Assembly (NCBI GenBank): GCA_023459215.1
Contig: JAEWVF010000010.1
Coordinates: 1-53,996, forward strand
Length of the DNA stretch: 53,996 nt
Origin: Chloroflexota bacterium
GTDB lineage: Bacteria > Chloroflexota > Anaerolineae > Anaerolineales > Villigracilaceae
Reading direction: 5' to 3'
Position numbers and translations under genes: made by a program. Within the stretch, counting starts at the first letter, position 1. The number at the start of each line of letters is the position of its first letter. Below, piece by piece: positions 25,129-34,110 of the stretch. Below the pieces are notes generated by a model. The model saw nothing but the letters and a program-made list of their open reading frames with translations. It searched no databases and was not told the DNA's origin.

Positions 25129-25255
25129 ATGTCATTGCGAGCCGGTTTGTGGCGAAGCAATCCTCACTTAAGCGGCAAAAGGTTATCAAATTTGGCATTT
25201 CTCTGCCAAAATGGAGATTGCTTCGTCGCGGAGAGCACGCTCCTCGCAATGACAT
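25129..25255. repeat. MITE-like element of the TCATTGCGAG type
   Basis: 13-bp terminal inverted repeats ATGTCATTGCGAG (25129-25141) and CTCGCAATGACAT (25243-25255), with inner GCGAAGCAATC / GAGATTGCTTCG. From memory this sequence type is a widespread dispersed bacterial repeat. No gene inside; the rest of 24981-25301 is empty apart from this and the 25007 palindrome. Confidence 0.75.
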
Positions 25256-25301
25256 GGCTATTTTAAAATTGGCTGAATAGATACCTCCGCTGGCTGGTTT
25301 T

Positions 25302-28115
25302 TCATTGGCCCTCCACCACGCGGATTTCGGCCTCGCTCAGCCCGTACAAGGCATAGACTCGCCGGTCGATTTCGGCATCGACCTGTTCGATGCGTTTGGA
25401 CAGGCTGAAACGCCGGTCGTCGAGCGCGCTTTCGGCGGCGGCGCGTTCTTTTTGCAGGGCGAGCATTTCTTCGACCAGGGCCACGATTTCGTCATGGGCG
25501 GCTTTTTCGGCAGGGTTGGTAAAGTCAATGCGATGTATTGGTAAATTCCTGGCCGTCTCTGGATTGATTTCTATAGCCATCCCTAGCAAATTTTGTAAAT
25601 ACCAAGTCAATAAACGAGAATTAATTATTCCCAGTAAATATTTTAGACCATACTCTTTGGCTGTAGCCGCTTCTTGTTCCGTGATTTTAAAATCCCGGCT
25701 TTGCGCAAGCCGTAATTTATCTTTTCGCACAGCCAAATCAACTGTGTGGTCTGTGTAAATATGATTTTCATCCAATGTTGCCCTAACCTCCGTAGCGATT
25801 CGAGCAATCATGAGTTTTTCATTCTCAAATAACTCAGGAAATTTTGGACGATGCACTTCGCTTGGCCGATAGTCTAAATACTTGGTGTTTATTGGCGAAA
25901 TATATCGACCAATTTCTTTTGCCTCGATATATGGCTTTAAACCTTGTCTAAATTGTGTAGAAATCAATCTCTCCTTTGATGCACCAGTTTTTGGATCATG
26001 CAACACAGCACCGGTAATCAAGTAACAAATATTCCCAAAAGGAATGCTTACCCCATCAATTTTTTCAGCAAGATTCAAGATATTTGAATCAAGGCCAAGT
26101 CGAAAAACGTAATTCGATGTTTCTAGAAATATCTTTTGGGGAAGTTTATTTCCCTGTAATTGGATACCACTATCATAGGTTGATTGCTGAATTATTGAAA
26201 CCAAATTTCCATTTCTTCTCTTTTCATCGGATTCTTTTTGTAATATCAAAATGCAGGTAGCCACACTTGCATCTTGAAAAACTTTGTATTCAGAAAAATC
26301 TACTATCGCCTCAATGATGCAATTTTCCAAGATAAATTTTCGGAGCGCCGTTCCATAATTCTGGGTAATTCCAGCATATGGAACAATGAAACCCAAACGA
26401 CCACCTTCCTTGAGCATCTTAATTGCCCGTTCGATGAATAGAATGTGAATATCAAACCGGCCATAAGAAACTTCAAAGTTTTGGTTATTTATGTAATAGT
26501 CGCGTTCATCCCGTAGCATGTTTTCTGCACGAATATAAGGGGGATTCCCGATAATCAAGTCAAAACCACCGTCGTTAATAACTTCCGGGAATTCTTTTTC
26601 CCATAAAAACGGTTTCTTGTCGGCCCATTTTTCGCCAAAAGCAGCCTGGAGTTCTTCTGGTGAGCCTGAAATCAGGCTGTCGCCATTGCTAATATTCGTC
26701 AACAGCGGCAATTTCTCTTTGGTATGCAGGGCGCGCAAGAGCAGGTTCAAGCGGGCCACTTCGACGGCCTGTTTGTCCTTGTCCACGCCGTAGATGCAGT
26801 TGGTTAGTACCTCCATCTGGCGGGCATAATCGAAAATGCTGGCAGTGTCTTCACGCAGGTGTCCTCTTTGATCAGCTACAAAAGTATCCAGCGCATCAAA
26901 GGCTTCAATCAGGAACGATCCCGAACCGCAGGCCATATCGAGGATGCGCGGCGGGCGTGAGGGGTTGTAACCGTGCTCCGTCAGCCACTTGCCGACCGTT
27001 TCCTTGACGATGTACTTGGTCACAAAAGTTGGGGTGTAATAAATGCCCTGGCTCTTGCGCTTCTGGCGACGCTCCTGCACGCTCATCGTATCGGTCGCAA
27101 AAAGCTGGCCCTGGCTAATCTCAGGTTCGGGGATTTTCGCCACCACCGCGCCCAAATACTGCTCATAGGCTGTGCCAAGCACATCCGATTCGATGGCGTT
27201 GAAGTTGTAAATCACGAAATTCTTCTCATGCAGGCCGTTAATCACCTCTTCCAACACCGTTGGTGAGATATACAGCCCCTCCGAGAAGTGCGGCGCAAAT
27301 AGTTCAGAGTTATAGATTGCATCCAACTCGCGGAATTTTTTGGAAAGCTCGCGCGCCAAATCCTGGAAGCGCTTCTGGTCTTTCAGTGCGCGCACCAGCG
27401 GACGCAAAATCGGCGCTTCCACCTGGCGGTCTTCGGCGGTGCGGATGAAAATCAGGCGGTTCAGGATGCGCAGCACGGCGTTGTCGGCGTCTGCGCCGGA
27501 AAGCATGTTGTACCCGGTCAGGTCTTTGTAGAGCGCCATGCGCCACTGTTTCAGATCATCAAAAAGATGCTGGCTGACCGGCTGGCGCTTCATCTTTTTG
27601 CCCCATTTTTCGGCTTCGCTGGTCAGCCGTCCGGCCAGGGTTTCAGGGCGCGAAAGCCACCACAACCGCTCGAAATCGCTCAGGTAACTGTCCAAATCAA
27701 AGGCCAAAAACTCGGCCTGGAAGGGGTTATCCACCCGCACCTCGGCGTTGAACACGCGCAGTCCCTCGAAATCCGAGAGCAGCGCCCAGGTGACCGACTT
27801 TGTCCAGGCATAATCAATCGACTGCTTGACCCAGCGCGGATCGCTCAAGTTTTCGCTGGCCTTTTTGGTCTCCAAAAAGAAACGCGGCACACCCTGGATG
27901 CGAAAAGAAAAATCGACCCAGCCGCGCGAAACCTTCTCCTCGGGGCTGACTTCATTGATATTGTCCGTATCCCAACCCAGGGCGCGAAACAGCGGCAGGA
28001 TAAATCCCTGGCGGGTGGCGTTTTCGTTCATGCTTTTGCGCTGCGCGGCAGGCAAGGCTTTGAAGCGCTTAATCAATTCTTCAATTTGGGAATAGGCGTT
28101 TTCAGGTGTGGTCAT
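25302..28115 (-). CDS. Type IIG (Eco57I-like) restriction-modification enzyme
   Basis: 937 aa single-chain nuclease, adenine methyltransferase and specificity protein. Nuclease PD-(D/E)xK core: WVDFSFRIQG ... FFLETKK (about D68, E82, K84). Methyltransferase motif I LDMACGSGSFLIEAF at about residue 393 and motif IV IIGNPPYI at about 526. A TaqI-like specificity domain follows, then a helical tail. Start: ATG at 28115; TTG at 28121 is less likely. The gene is mosaic: 26640-28115 and 25302-25545 match the GC-rich genome, whereas 25545-26640 (motif IV through the specificity region) is strongly AT-rich, as if this part was exchanged. No separate R or M gene is adjacent. Confidence 0.92.
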   Translation of the reverse strand: MTTPENAYSQIEELIKRFKALPAAQRKSMNENATRQGFILPLFRALGWDTDNINEVSPEEKVSRGWVDFSFRIQGVPRFFLETKKASENLSDPRWVKQSIDYAWTKSVTWALLSDFEGLRVFNAEVRVDNPFQAEFLAFDLDSYLSDFERLWWLSRPETLAGRLTSEAEKWGKKMKRQPVSQHLFDDLKQWRMALYKDLTGYNMLSGADADNAVLRILNRLIFIRTAEDRQVEAPILRPLVRALKDQKRFQDLARELSKKFRELDAIYNSELFAPHFSEGLYISPTVLEEVINGLHEKNFVIYNFNAIESDVLGTAYEQYLGAVVAKIPEPEISQGQLFATDTMSVQERRQKRKSQGIYYTPTFVTKYIVKETVGKWLTEHGYNPSRPPRILDMACGSGSFLIEAFDALDTFVADQRGHLREDTASIFDYARQMEVLTNCIYGVDKDKQAVEVARLNLLLRALHTKEKLPLLTNISNGDSLISGSPEELQAAFGEKWADKKPFLWEKEFPEVINDGGFDLIIGNPPYIRAENMLRDERDYYINNQNFEVSYGRFDIHILFIERAIKMLKEGGRLGFIVPYAGITQNYGTALRKFILENCIIEAIVDFSEYKVFQDASVATCILILQKESDEKRRNGNLVSIIQQSTYDSGIQLQGNKLPQKIFLETSNYVFRLGLDSNILNLAEKIDGVSIPFGNICYLITGAVLHDPKTGASKERLISTQFRQGLKPYIEAKEIGRYISPINTKYLDYRPSEVHRPKFPELFENEKLMIARIATEVRATLDENHIYTDHTVDLAVRKDKLRLAQSRDFKITEQEAATAKEYGLKYLLGIINSRLLTWYLQNLLGMAIEINPETARNLPIHRIDFTNPAEKAAHDEIVALVEEMLALQKERAAAESALDDRRFSLSKRIEQVDAEIDRRVYALYGLSEAEIRVVEGQ

Positions 28116-28199
28116 TGGCAAAACCCCGGTGAAATTCGACGACGCAATGAAATTATTTTACAACAGAAACAGCCCTTCCGTTCGCCCATCCCGCTCTGA

Positions 28200-28205
28200 T
28201 AAAAT
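28200..28205 (+). promoter_or_regulatory. -10 box TAAAAT, leaderless MFS gene
   Basis: TAAAAT ends exactly 6 nt before the ATG at 28212, so the transcription start coincides with the start codon. No ribosome site is present. Confidence 0.5.
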
Positions 28206-28211
28206 AACGCC

Positions 28212-29423
28212 ATGCTTCGACATTTATCTAACCCAACCTACCAGCGTTTCCCGCGCCAGTTCTGGCTGATGTTCTGGGGTCTGCTGCTCAGTTCGAGCGG
28301 CGCGAGCATGATCTGGCCCTTCCTGCTGATTTACATCAACGGCAAACTCAACCTGCCGCTGACCACCGTCGGCACGCTGATCACAATTAACGCCATCAGC
28401 AGCGTGGTTTCCACCTTTCTGGCCGGCAGCATCACCGACCGGCTTGGGCGCAAGGGAGTCATGGTTGCCAGCCTGCTGGCCGATGCGATTTTGTTCCTCC
28501 TGATGATTCAGGCCAGGGACTACCTGACCTTTGCCATTCTGATGGCCGGGCGCGGATTCGCCAATCCGCTCTACCGGGTGGGGGCCGACGCCATGCTGGC
28601 CGACCTGATTCCGCAGGAAGACCGGCCCGACGCCTACGCCCTGATCCGCATGGTCAGCAACCTGGGCATCGCCATCGGCCCGGCGGTCGGCGGATTCCTG
28701 GCCGCGACCTCCTACGACCTGGCTTTTTACGCCGCCGCCAGCGGGATGGGCCTGTACGGCCTGCTGCTGGGCGCCTTTGGCCGCGAAACCCTGCAAAAGA
28801 CCCAGACCGAATCCCGCCACGAATGGCTGGGCGGCTACGACAAAGTCCTGACCGACCGCGCCTTTACCCCGGTCATCGGCACGATGATGTTTGGCTGGGT
28901 CACCGCCACCCTGATGTGGATCCTGATGCCGATCTACGCCAAAACCAACTTTGGCGTGCCTGAAAACATCTACGGCTGGATCCCGACCACCAACGCGATC
29001 ATGGTCGTCAGCCTGCAAATCCTGGTCACGCGCCAGACCCGTCACCGCGAAACCCGGCGAATGATGTCGCTGGGCATGCTTTTGTATGCGCTTGCCAACG
29101 GCGTGGTTGCCCTGGCGACCGGATTCTGGGGATTCTGGGCCGCCATGATTGTGATGACCCTCGGTGAATTGATTATCGTTCCCACCTCCAGCACCTATGT
29201 CGCCAACATCGCCCCGGCGGATATGCGCGGACGCTACATGAGCATCTACGGCCTGACCTGGTCCTTCGGCCAGATGGTTGGCCCGGTGCTGGGCGGACTG
29301 CTGAACGACAATCTCGGGCCGCGCTTTATCTGGATCGGCGGCCTGTCCATCGGCCTGGTTAGCGCCTTTGGCCTGTACATCCTTTCGCAGCAGGTGCTCA
29401 AACGCCAACCGGCAGCAGAGTGA
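28212..29423 (+). CDS. MFS transporter (drug-efflux type)
   Basis: 403 aa, about 12 membrane helices. The loop 2-3 motif of the major facilitator superfamily is seen as GSITDRLGRKGVMV. Motif-C-like glycines are in IAIGPAVGGFLAA. Substrate not inferable. It diverges from the restriction-modification gene (90 bp apart). No Shine-Dalgarno sequence; the mRNA is probably leaderless. Confidence 0.9.
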   Translation: MLRHLSNPTYQRFPRQFWLMFWGLLLSSSGASMIWPFLLIYINGKLNLPLTTVGTLITINAISSVVSTFLAGSITDRLGRKGVMVASLLADAILFLLMIQARDYLTFAILMAGRGFANPLYRVGADAMLADLIPQEDRPDAYALIRMVSNLGIAIGPAVGGFLAATSYDLAFYAAASGMGLYGLLLGAFGRETLQKTQTESRHEWLGGYDKVLTDRAFTPVIGTMMFGWVTATLMWILMPIYAKTNFGVPENIYGWIPTTNAIMVVSLQILVTRQTRHRETRRMMSLGMLLYALANGVVALATGFWGFWAAMIVMTLGELIIVPTSSTYVANIAPADMRGRYMSIYGLTWSFGQMVGPVLGGLLNDNLGPRFIWIGGLSIGLVSAFGLYILSQQVLKRQPAAE

Positions 29424-29494
29424 ACCCTTTTCCCGGCGGCTTGCGTATATTTTGTATCGCTCAAACAATGGTTGGACAAACACCTGTCAAAGAT

Positions 29495-29735
29495 TCACCA
29501 CGAAAACGCGGAGAACACCGAGAAAACTTAATAAAAAACTGGGTCTTTGGGAATCTCCGGGATGGGTATTTTTTTGTACACGGAAAACGCGGAAAACACA
29601 GAGAAACACGGAAAAATCGTTGTTTAAAAAGCCCTTTCCGTGCGTTTCCGTCAATTCCGTGTATTCCGTGTACGGGTTTTCACGGTAAATTCGAGAGAGC
29701 CAAAAAACTTCGTGAACTCAGTGGCTCCGTGGTGA
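29495..29735. repeat. Nested dyad-repeat element in the 29.4-29.8 kb intergenic region
   Basis: Outer arms TCACCACG (29495-29502) and CGTGGTGA (29728-29735); inner arms GTACACGGAA (29576-29585) and TTCCGTGTAC (29664-29673). The arms are built of repeated words such as ACGCGGA, ACACGGA and ACACAGAG. Apart from this element the 385-bp gap contains nothing I can identify. Confidence 0.7.
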
Positions 29736-29808
29736 TAGGGTCTATCTGTGATCCAGCCCAGTTTGCGTATATTTGGCTAAATTCATTGACCAAACAAGGA
29801 GAATTCAG

Positions 29809-30354
29809 ATGGCATCTTCAATTGATGAACTGGTTCGGATGGGCGACCGCGAAACCCTGAACGAAATCATGGACGAAAACGACGACTGGATGATGCAGTT
29901 GGACGCCGCCGAAGCGCTGCTCAAGTTGAACGATCCGCGCGGCCTGGAATTCCTGCTGATTGCCCGCGAAGCCGAAGATGAAGAAATTGCCGCTGTTGCC
30001 GAAGAAATCCTGCAAAGCCCGGCAGCCCGGCGCATGACCGAGCAACTGGAAACCGACAAGAAGACCAAACGCATAGAACGGGTTGAAAAAGCCCGCCTGC
30101 GCCTGCAACAGAACAAAAAAGTTTTTTCCTACAAGGTGATTTACGTTGCTTCCGGCGATATCCTGCTCGAAGACCCGCTCGGCGAAGGTTTCAGCATCGA
30201 CGAACTGGAGCAGGCCGGCCTCGAAGGCTGGGAAGTGGTCAATATCATCCCGCGCCGCAAGCAGGTCATGATCAGCGGCCTCGACGACCACATCGCCGGA
30301 GCCTATTTCTTCCTGAAACGCGAAGTCACTTCCCCCACAGAACTCCCGGCCTAA
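29809..30354 (+). CDS. HEAT-like N-terminus plus DUF4177-like domain, unknown function
   Basis: 181 aa soluble protein. Residues 1-80 are acidic helical pairs (WMMQLDAAEALLKLNDPRGLEFLLIA) like a short HEAT-repeat unit. A charged helix links to a small alpha/beta domain (FSYKVIYV ... LEQAGLEGWEVVNIIP ... GAYFFLKR) of the DUF4177 type. AAGGAG precedes ATG 29809. Its stop overlaps the convergent FAD-oxidoreductase stop by 4 bp. Confidence 0.82.
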   Translation: MASSIDELVRMGDRETLNEIMDENDDWMMQLDAAEALLKLNDPRGLEFLLIAREAEDEEIAAVAEEILQSPAARRMTEQLETDKKTKRIERVEKARLRLQQNKKVFSYKVIYVASGDILLEDPLGEGFSIDELEQAGLEGWEVVNIIPRRKQVMISGLDDHIAGAYFFLKREVTSPTELPA

Positions 30355-31925
30355 CTGGCCGTCTTTCCCCGTTTTTCCCTGATGCGCTGGCGACCCCGGC
30401 GCATCAGTTTTTCTATCGCCGCAGCGGGCGCTTCGGCGGGCAGCGGCTCGAGCAGCGCCCAGGCATCCAGCCCGCGCAGCTTGAGCGCTTCGTTGGCGGC
30501 AGAAATCCCGGTCACAACCGCCCGCTCAAGGAAAAGCGCAGGCGAGGGGTGCCGCACCCAGTCCCCGGCGCAGAACAGTCCCGGCCAGGGCGTGACCGTT
30601 CCCAGGTGGCGTTCGAGCGGCCCAACCGCCGGCAGGGTGTGCGTCTCGGGGTTGCGCTGCAGGTGCTGTCCCAGCCGGGCGCTGCGCAGTTCAGGCCAAA
30701 CACTGTTGATTTCCTGCAAGACCTGAGCCAGCAAGACCGCATCGGGCCGGGCCAGCGCCTCGGGAGGCCCGTAAATGTGGATTTCGAGCGCACTGCCGCC
30801 GGTTTCACGTCCCCAGCGCCGGTATTGGTTGTAAATCCGGTCGAGCCAGAAGAAGTTGTGGCCGGTAAACTCGCCGCTGAACATGCCAGCCTCGCTGCCA
30901 CGCCGGGGTTTGGCCGAAAACCAGAAGCGCAGCACCGCGTTTTCGGTGGAGCGAGGGAAGAAAAGCCCACCCCCCTCTGCTCCCCCCATTTTCGACTGGG
31001 GTTCGTCGAAAATGGGGGGAAGGCCGCAGGCCAGGGGGGTCAGAATGCTCTGGGCCGCCCGCGACTCAACCGCCAAAATAACCTGTTCTGCCGCAAAAAC
31101 CTGGTCGCCGCTATGGACGACCCACCCGGCGGACTCAGCTGTGAGCCTGTCCACCGTTGTGTTGAGGCGAATCTCGCCTCCAAGCGCCTGGAGGCGGCTG
31201 GCGAGGGGTTCCGTGACCGCCGTCCCGCCCTCGTCTGGCAGGTAGCTGAAAACCCAGGCGTCACGCCGCAGCAGGGTATAGAAACGCAAAAAGGCGAGAA
31301 AGCCCGATAACGGAACATCCTGCGGGTCAGCCGACAGCGCGTTGCGGGCCAAACCCAGGAACACGGCCCTTAACGCCGGCGACCAGTTCCGGGTGAGTTC
31401 GCCCAGAGTCAGGCCTTCGAGCGGCTGGTTCTCTCCGAGTGGGTCCACACCCAGGGCGAAGACCAATCCGCCCCATACCGAAAAAAGATGGAACCAATCG
31501 CGGATGTCGAGCGCCCACAGGAAACGCGGGTTGAGAAACAGGTTGAGATAGTGAAAGGGGGCCGGGATGAAACTGCGCCGGATGCTTTTGCCGATGTTGG
31601 CCAGGTTGGTGAAACCGCGATGACGGTAAATCCAGGTCTCGTCGTCGGCGGGGACGAAGACCGGACGCAGGTTGTGGCGCGCCAACATGGCGTTGAAGTT
31701 GCGGTACGGCGACCAAATGCCATGCACGCCATGTTCCAGGCGGAAGGTTGCGCCGTTGACCGTGATTTCATCGCCCCCGGCAAGACGCCCGCCAACCCGC
31801 GCCGCCGATTCGAGCACGAGCGGCTTCAATCCGCGCTCGGCCAAGTGCAGGGCGGCGGTCAGCCCCGCCACCCCCGCGCCGATGATGATTATTTCATGGT
31901 TTTTTGATTTTTTTTCGTGGCTCAC
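30351..31925 (-). CDS. FAD-dependent oxidoreductase (phytoene-desaturase/amine-oxidase type)
   Basis: 524 aa. Dinucleotide-binding N-terminus EIIIIGAGVAGLTAALHLAERG followed by VLESAARVGGRL, and a C-terminal FAD-contact segment GLFCAGDWVRHPSPALFLERAVVTG. It resembles carotenoid-type desaturases/isomerases, but the substrate is unknown and no carotenoid gene is adjacent. The start is GTG at 31925, overlapping the upstream stop (GTGA), which also removes the need for the TTG at 31940. A 16-bp-arm palindrome at 30981-31020 lies in frame and encodes a Gly-rich insert before the substrate-binding segment. Confidence 0.87.
   Translation of the reverse strand: MSHEKKSKNHEIIIIGAGVAGLTAALHLAERGLKPLVLESAARVGGRLAGGDEITVNGATFRLEHGVHGIWSPYRNFNAMLARHNLRPVFVPADDETWIYRHRGFTNLANIGKSIRRSFIPAPFHYLNLFLNPRFLWALDIRDWFHLFSVWGGLVFALGVDPLGENQPLEGLTLGELTRNWSPALRAVFLGLARNALSADPQDVPLSGFLAFLRFYTLLRRDAWVFSYLPDEGGTAVTEPLASRLQALGGEIRLNTTVDRLTAESAGWVVHSGDQVFAAEQVILAVESRAAQSILTPLACGLPPIFDEPQSKMGGAEGGGLFFPRSTENAVLRFWFSAKPRRGSEAGMFSGEFTGHNFFWLDRIYNQYRRWGRETGGSALEIHIYGPPEALARPDAVLLAQVLQEINSVWPELRSARLGQHLQRNPETHTLPAVGPLERHLGTVTPWPGLFCAGDWVRHPSPALFLERAVVTGISAANEALKLRGLDAWALLEPLPAEAPAAAIEKLMRRGRQRIREKRGKTAS
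30981..31020. repeat. Palindrome inside the FAD-oxidoreductase gene
   Basis: Perfect 16-bp arms TCCCCCCATTTTCGAC (30981-30996) and GTCGAAAATGGGGGGA (31005-31020), 8-nt loop. It shares the CCCCCATTTT...AAAATGGGGG core with the intergenic element at 25007-25056. Encoded as PIFDEPQSKMGG. Confidence 0.8.
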
Positions 31926-33145
31926 GGCATATCTGCGCAATAGATTTCGGCATCTTCAGCGAAGCCGATTTTACTGACAATGCAAATTTTTTCTGGAGCG
32001 TCACCGATAGCCAATATTAGCGGTTGACGCTTTTGATTTTCCAACACTGGCAAAGGCAAGTTAATTTGGTCAGCTTCAGAGCAGCTTTTTACAAATAGTA
32101 ATTGCGTTTCATTCAAATCATTTGTCCATAACAAGGCTGTCTTGTTTGCGTTCTGGGCAAAAATTGGTTTTGTAGTCACCTTTGATTGCCCTGAAAGGGT
32201 TTGCTCGGGCCAAGCGGTTAGATTTCCATCAACACAGAAAGAAATCACCCCTTCCACTGCGCCGCCCGGCACAGGAACTTGGCCTGTCCAGTAAGTATGA
32301 TAATTGCCAAGCGCATCAAGAAAAGTATTATCAGTACGGCTTAGAATAATGTCAGTATTCTTTGTTGTGATCTGCCCGTCTTGCCAATAGGCATATACCA
32401 ATTTTTTATTTGTTGCATCCTCGCCATAAAACGAAACCCCACCATTACTATCAGGATGATAGTTCCAAAGAAAAAGCCCCATTAATGGCGGCGTAATTGC
32501 TTGGATACTATCCCAGGCTGTTCCTGAAAACGTGAGATAGCTAATATCTGAACTGATGATGTTGGGGGATTTTACAATTGCATGAATACCTTTTTCCGTA
32601 ATAGATAACTTTCCCCACAAATTGGGATCTTTTTCAATACGCATTACTTCGCTTTCAGGACTCCAGGTGTCGCCATCGAAACTGGCATACATCAAACGAT
32701 AAGGGCCGCCTAACTTGAGCTTGTTATACCAAAGCAGGTGAATAGTATTTCCATATCTGACCAACGAAGCTGAACGTAGTTCGGATGTTCCAAGAGTTTG
32801 AGCAATAGGCGAAACTGGCGTCCAATTATCTCCATCGTAATAGGTGTGATAAATGAAAGCCCCACTAGAATCAAGTGTTGAATCGAGAAACAGGTGCAAA
32901 TACCCACGATGATCCACAATAGCCAGAGAGTTTTTGAGCAAAGAAGAATTAATCTCTGGCGAGGGGATTTGCTGCCAACTCCAGGATGATGCATCTACTG
33001 AATTGATTTTTTGTTCGGTAAGAATAGTAGCAGGATAATTCGTCGGAGCTATTGGTTGTGGAATGGTTGTTTTCACAGTGATACAACCAATAGTTGTGAT
33101 TAACATTGCAATCAAAAGAATATGATTCCTAAAATTCTTACTCAT
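31922..33145 (-). CDS. AT-rich predicted lipoprotein, beta-propeller/sialidase-like repeats
   Basis: 407 aa. Signal peptide with lipobox TTIGC (Cys 21), then repeated units of the kind 'YYDGDNWTPVSPI', 'SFDGDTWSPESEV', 'TFSGTAWDSIQAI', each about 50-60 residues apart, consistent with a beta-propeller read-out of surface data. No catalytic site visible. AAGGAAGGG precedes the ATG. GC content is well below the genome, and codons are A/T-ended, so it looks imported together with the next small gene. Its stop overlaps the FAD-oxidoreductase start (GTGA). Confidence 0.8.
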   Translation of the reverse strand: MSKNFRNHILLIAMLITTIGCITVKTTIPQPIAPTNYPATILTEQKINSVDASSWSWQQIPSPEINSSLLKNSLAIVDHRGYLHLFLDSTLDSSGAFIYHTYYDGDNWTPVSPIAQTLGTSELRSASLVRYGNTIHLLWYNKLKLGGPYRLMYASFDGDTWSPESEVMRIEKDPNLWGKLSITEKGIHAIVKSPNIISSDISYLTFSGTAWDSIQAITPPLMGLFLWNYHPDSNGGVSFYGEDATNKKLVYAYWQDGQITTKNTDIILSRTDNTFLDALGNYHTYWTGQVPVPGGAVEGVISFCVDGNLTAWPEQTLSGQSKVTTKPIFAQNANKTALLWTNDLNETQLLFVKSCSEADQINLPLPVLENQKRQPLILAIGDAPEKICIVSKIGFAEDAEIYCADMP

Positions 33146-33191
33146 AGTCCCTTCCTTAAAATGCCAGTAACTCGATAATAGCGATCGATTT

Positions 33192-33467
33192 CTATGGTTT
33201 CAGATTAGGATAGCGTTCTTGATACAAAATTTTACGCTCTTCATCAAGTGTTTCGAGCAAATCTGCAAGCGTAACATTTGCTTCCTGGCATAATTCAGCT
33301 ATCTTGTCGGCCAGTTTTGTTACCTTGCTTTCCATTGGAAGCAGCAAAACAGAGCCATTGTCCAAATCAACCAGCGTAAACCCCTTGCCTGCGCCCCAAT
33401 TGTATTTTTTGCGTAGCGCAGCGGGCAAGGTTATTTTTCCTTGGGAAAGAATTTTCATTGTAAACAT
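33192..33467 (-). CDS. AbrB/MazE-family DNA-binding protein, orphan
   Basis: 91 aa. SpoVT-AbrB swapped-hairpin motif at the N-terminus: MKILSQGKITLPAALRKKY, then GFTLVDLDNGSVLLLP; the C-terminal half is a helical tail (LADLLETLDEERKILYQERYPNL). Such proteins are often antitoxins, but no PIN or MazF-like toxin gene is adjacent, so it may be an orphan regulator. ATG at 33467 with AGGCAGG just upstream; ATG at 33458 is the alternative. Confidence 0.85.
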   Translation of the reverse strand: MFTMKILSQGKITLPAALRKKYNWGAGKGFTLVDLDNGSVLLLPMESKVTKLADKIAELCQEANVTLADLLETLDEERKILYQERYPNLKP

Positions 33468-33528
33468 AGCCTGCCTGTTCCTGTGGAAAATTTACGATTG
33501 CCTGTATTGTAATCAAGAATTGACATCA

Positions 33529-33575
33529 AACCACAGAGGCACGGAGCCGCCGAGAATCTCCGCGGCTCTGTGGTT
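33529..33575. repeat. Dyad repeat AACCACAGAG ... CTCTGTGGTT
   Basis: Perfect 10-bp arms (33529-33538 and 33566-33575), with further inner pairing (GCGG/CCGC-type words). The right arm ends on the stop codon of the neighbouring pseudogene. Confidence 0.65.
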
Positions 33576-34108
33576 CAATCACTATTTGCCCGCAAATATT
33601 TCCACAACACAGCCAGCATTAAGCCCAGATAGCCGAAAATGACCGCGTAAATATGAAAAGCGAAACGCCAATCGGGGCTGGGGATGGCAAATTGGCCGAT
33701 CAGCGCCAGGGCAATATAAACCAGGCCGTAGCGCAGGATGAAGGTTTGCAGAGCGCGTTTTTCGAGCAGGAAAACCAGCGGAACCAGGGTCATACAGGCC
33801 CAGTAGGCGAACATGCCAGGCTGACTGGCAGCGGGGTTGCCCTAGGGGGAATTGCCAATCAGGAACCACTCGACCATCAGCCCGCTCAAACCGAACAGGA
33901 TCGCGTAAACCAGGATAAACCAGGGCCGGTTGCGCAGGGTGGCCAACAGGATGCGTGTCACCAGGTACGCCCCGCTCAGGTAAAGCGTATTGAAGGCGAC
34001 TGAACCGATGAAATTATCCAGGTCGTTGCGCAGGAAAACCGAAAATTGCCATTCACCGATGGCAACCGTCAGCAGGCCGAGCAGGACAAAGCGCAGGTAA
34101 CGAATCAC
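33575..34108 (-). pseudogene. Membrane protein interrupted by an in-frame TAG
   Basis: Two adjacent open frames, 34108-33842 and 33841-33575, are in the same reading frame and are separated only by a TAG at 33842-33844. Together they make a protein of about 177 codons with five or six hydrophobic helices (YLRFVLLGLLTVAIGEW ... FGYLGLMLAVLWKYL). Local sequence reads GNSP-stop-GNPAASQPG; a single C-to-T change from CAG (Gln) would create it. A start at GTG 34108 is chosen, just after the DUF1801 stop. Family not recognised. It could be a decaying gene, a sequencing error or a readthrough site. Confidence 0.75.
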
Positions 34109-34110
34109 TA

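Noticed and set aside
33192..33467. Toxin-antitoxin locus
   Set aside because: The AbrB-type gene has no PIN, MazF or other toxin-like gene on either side.
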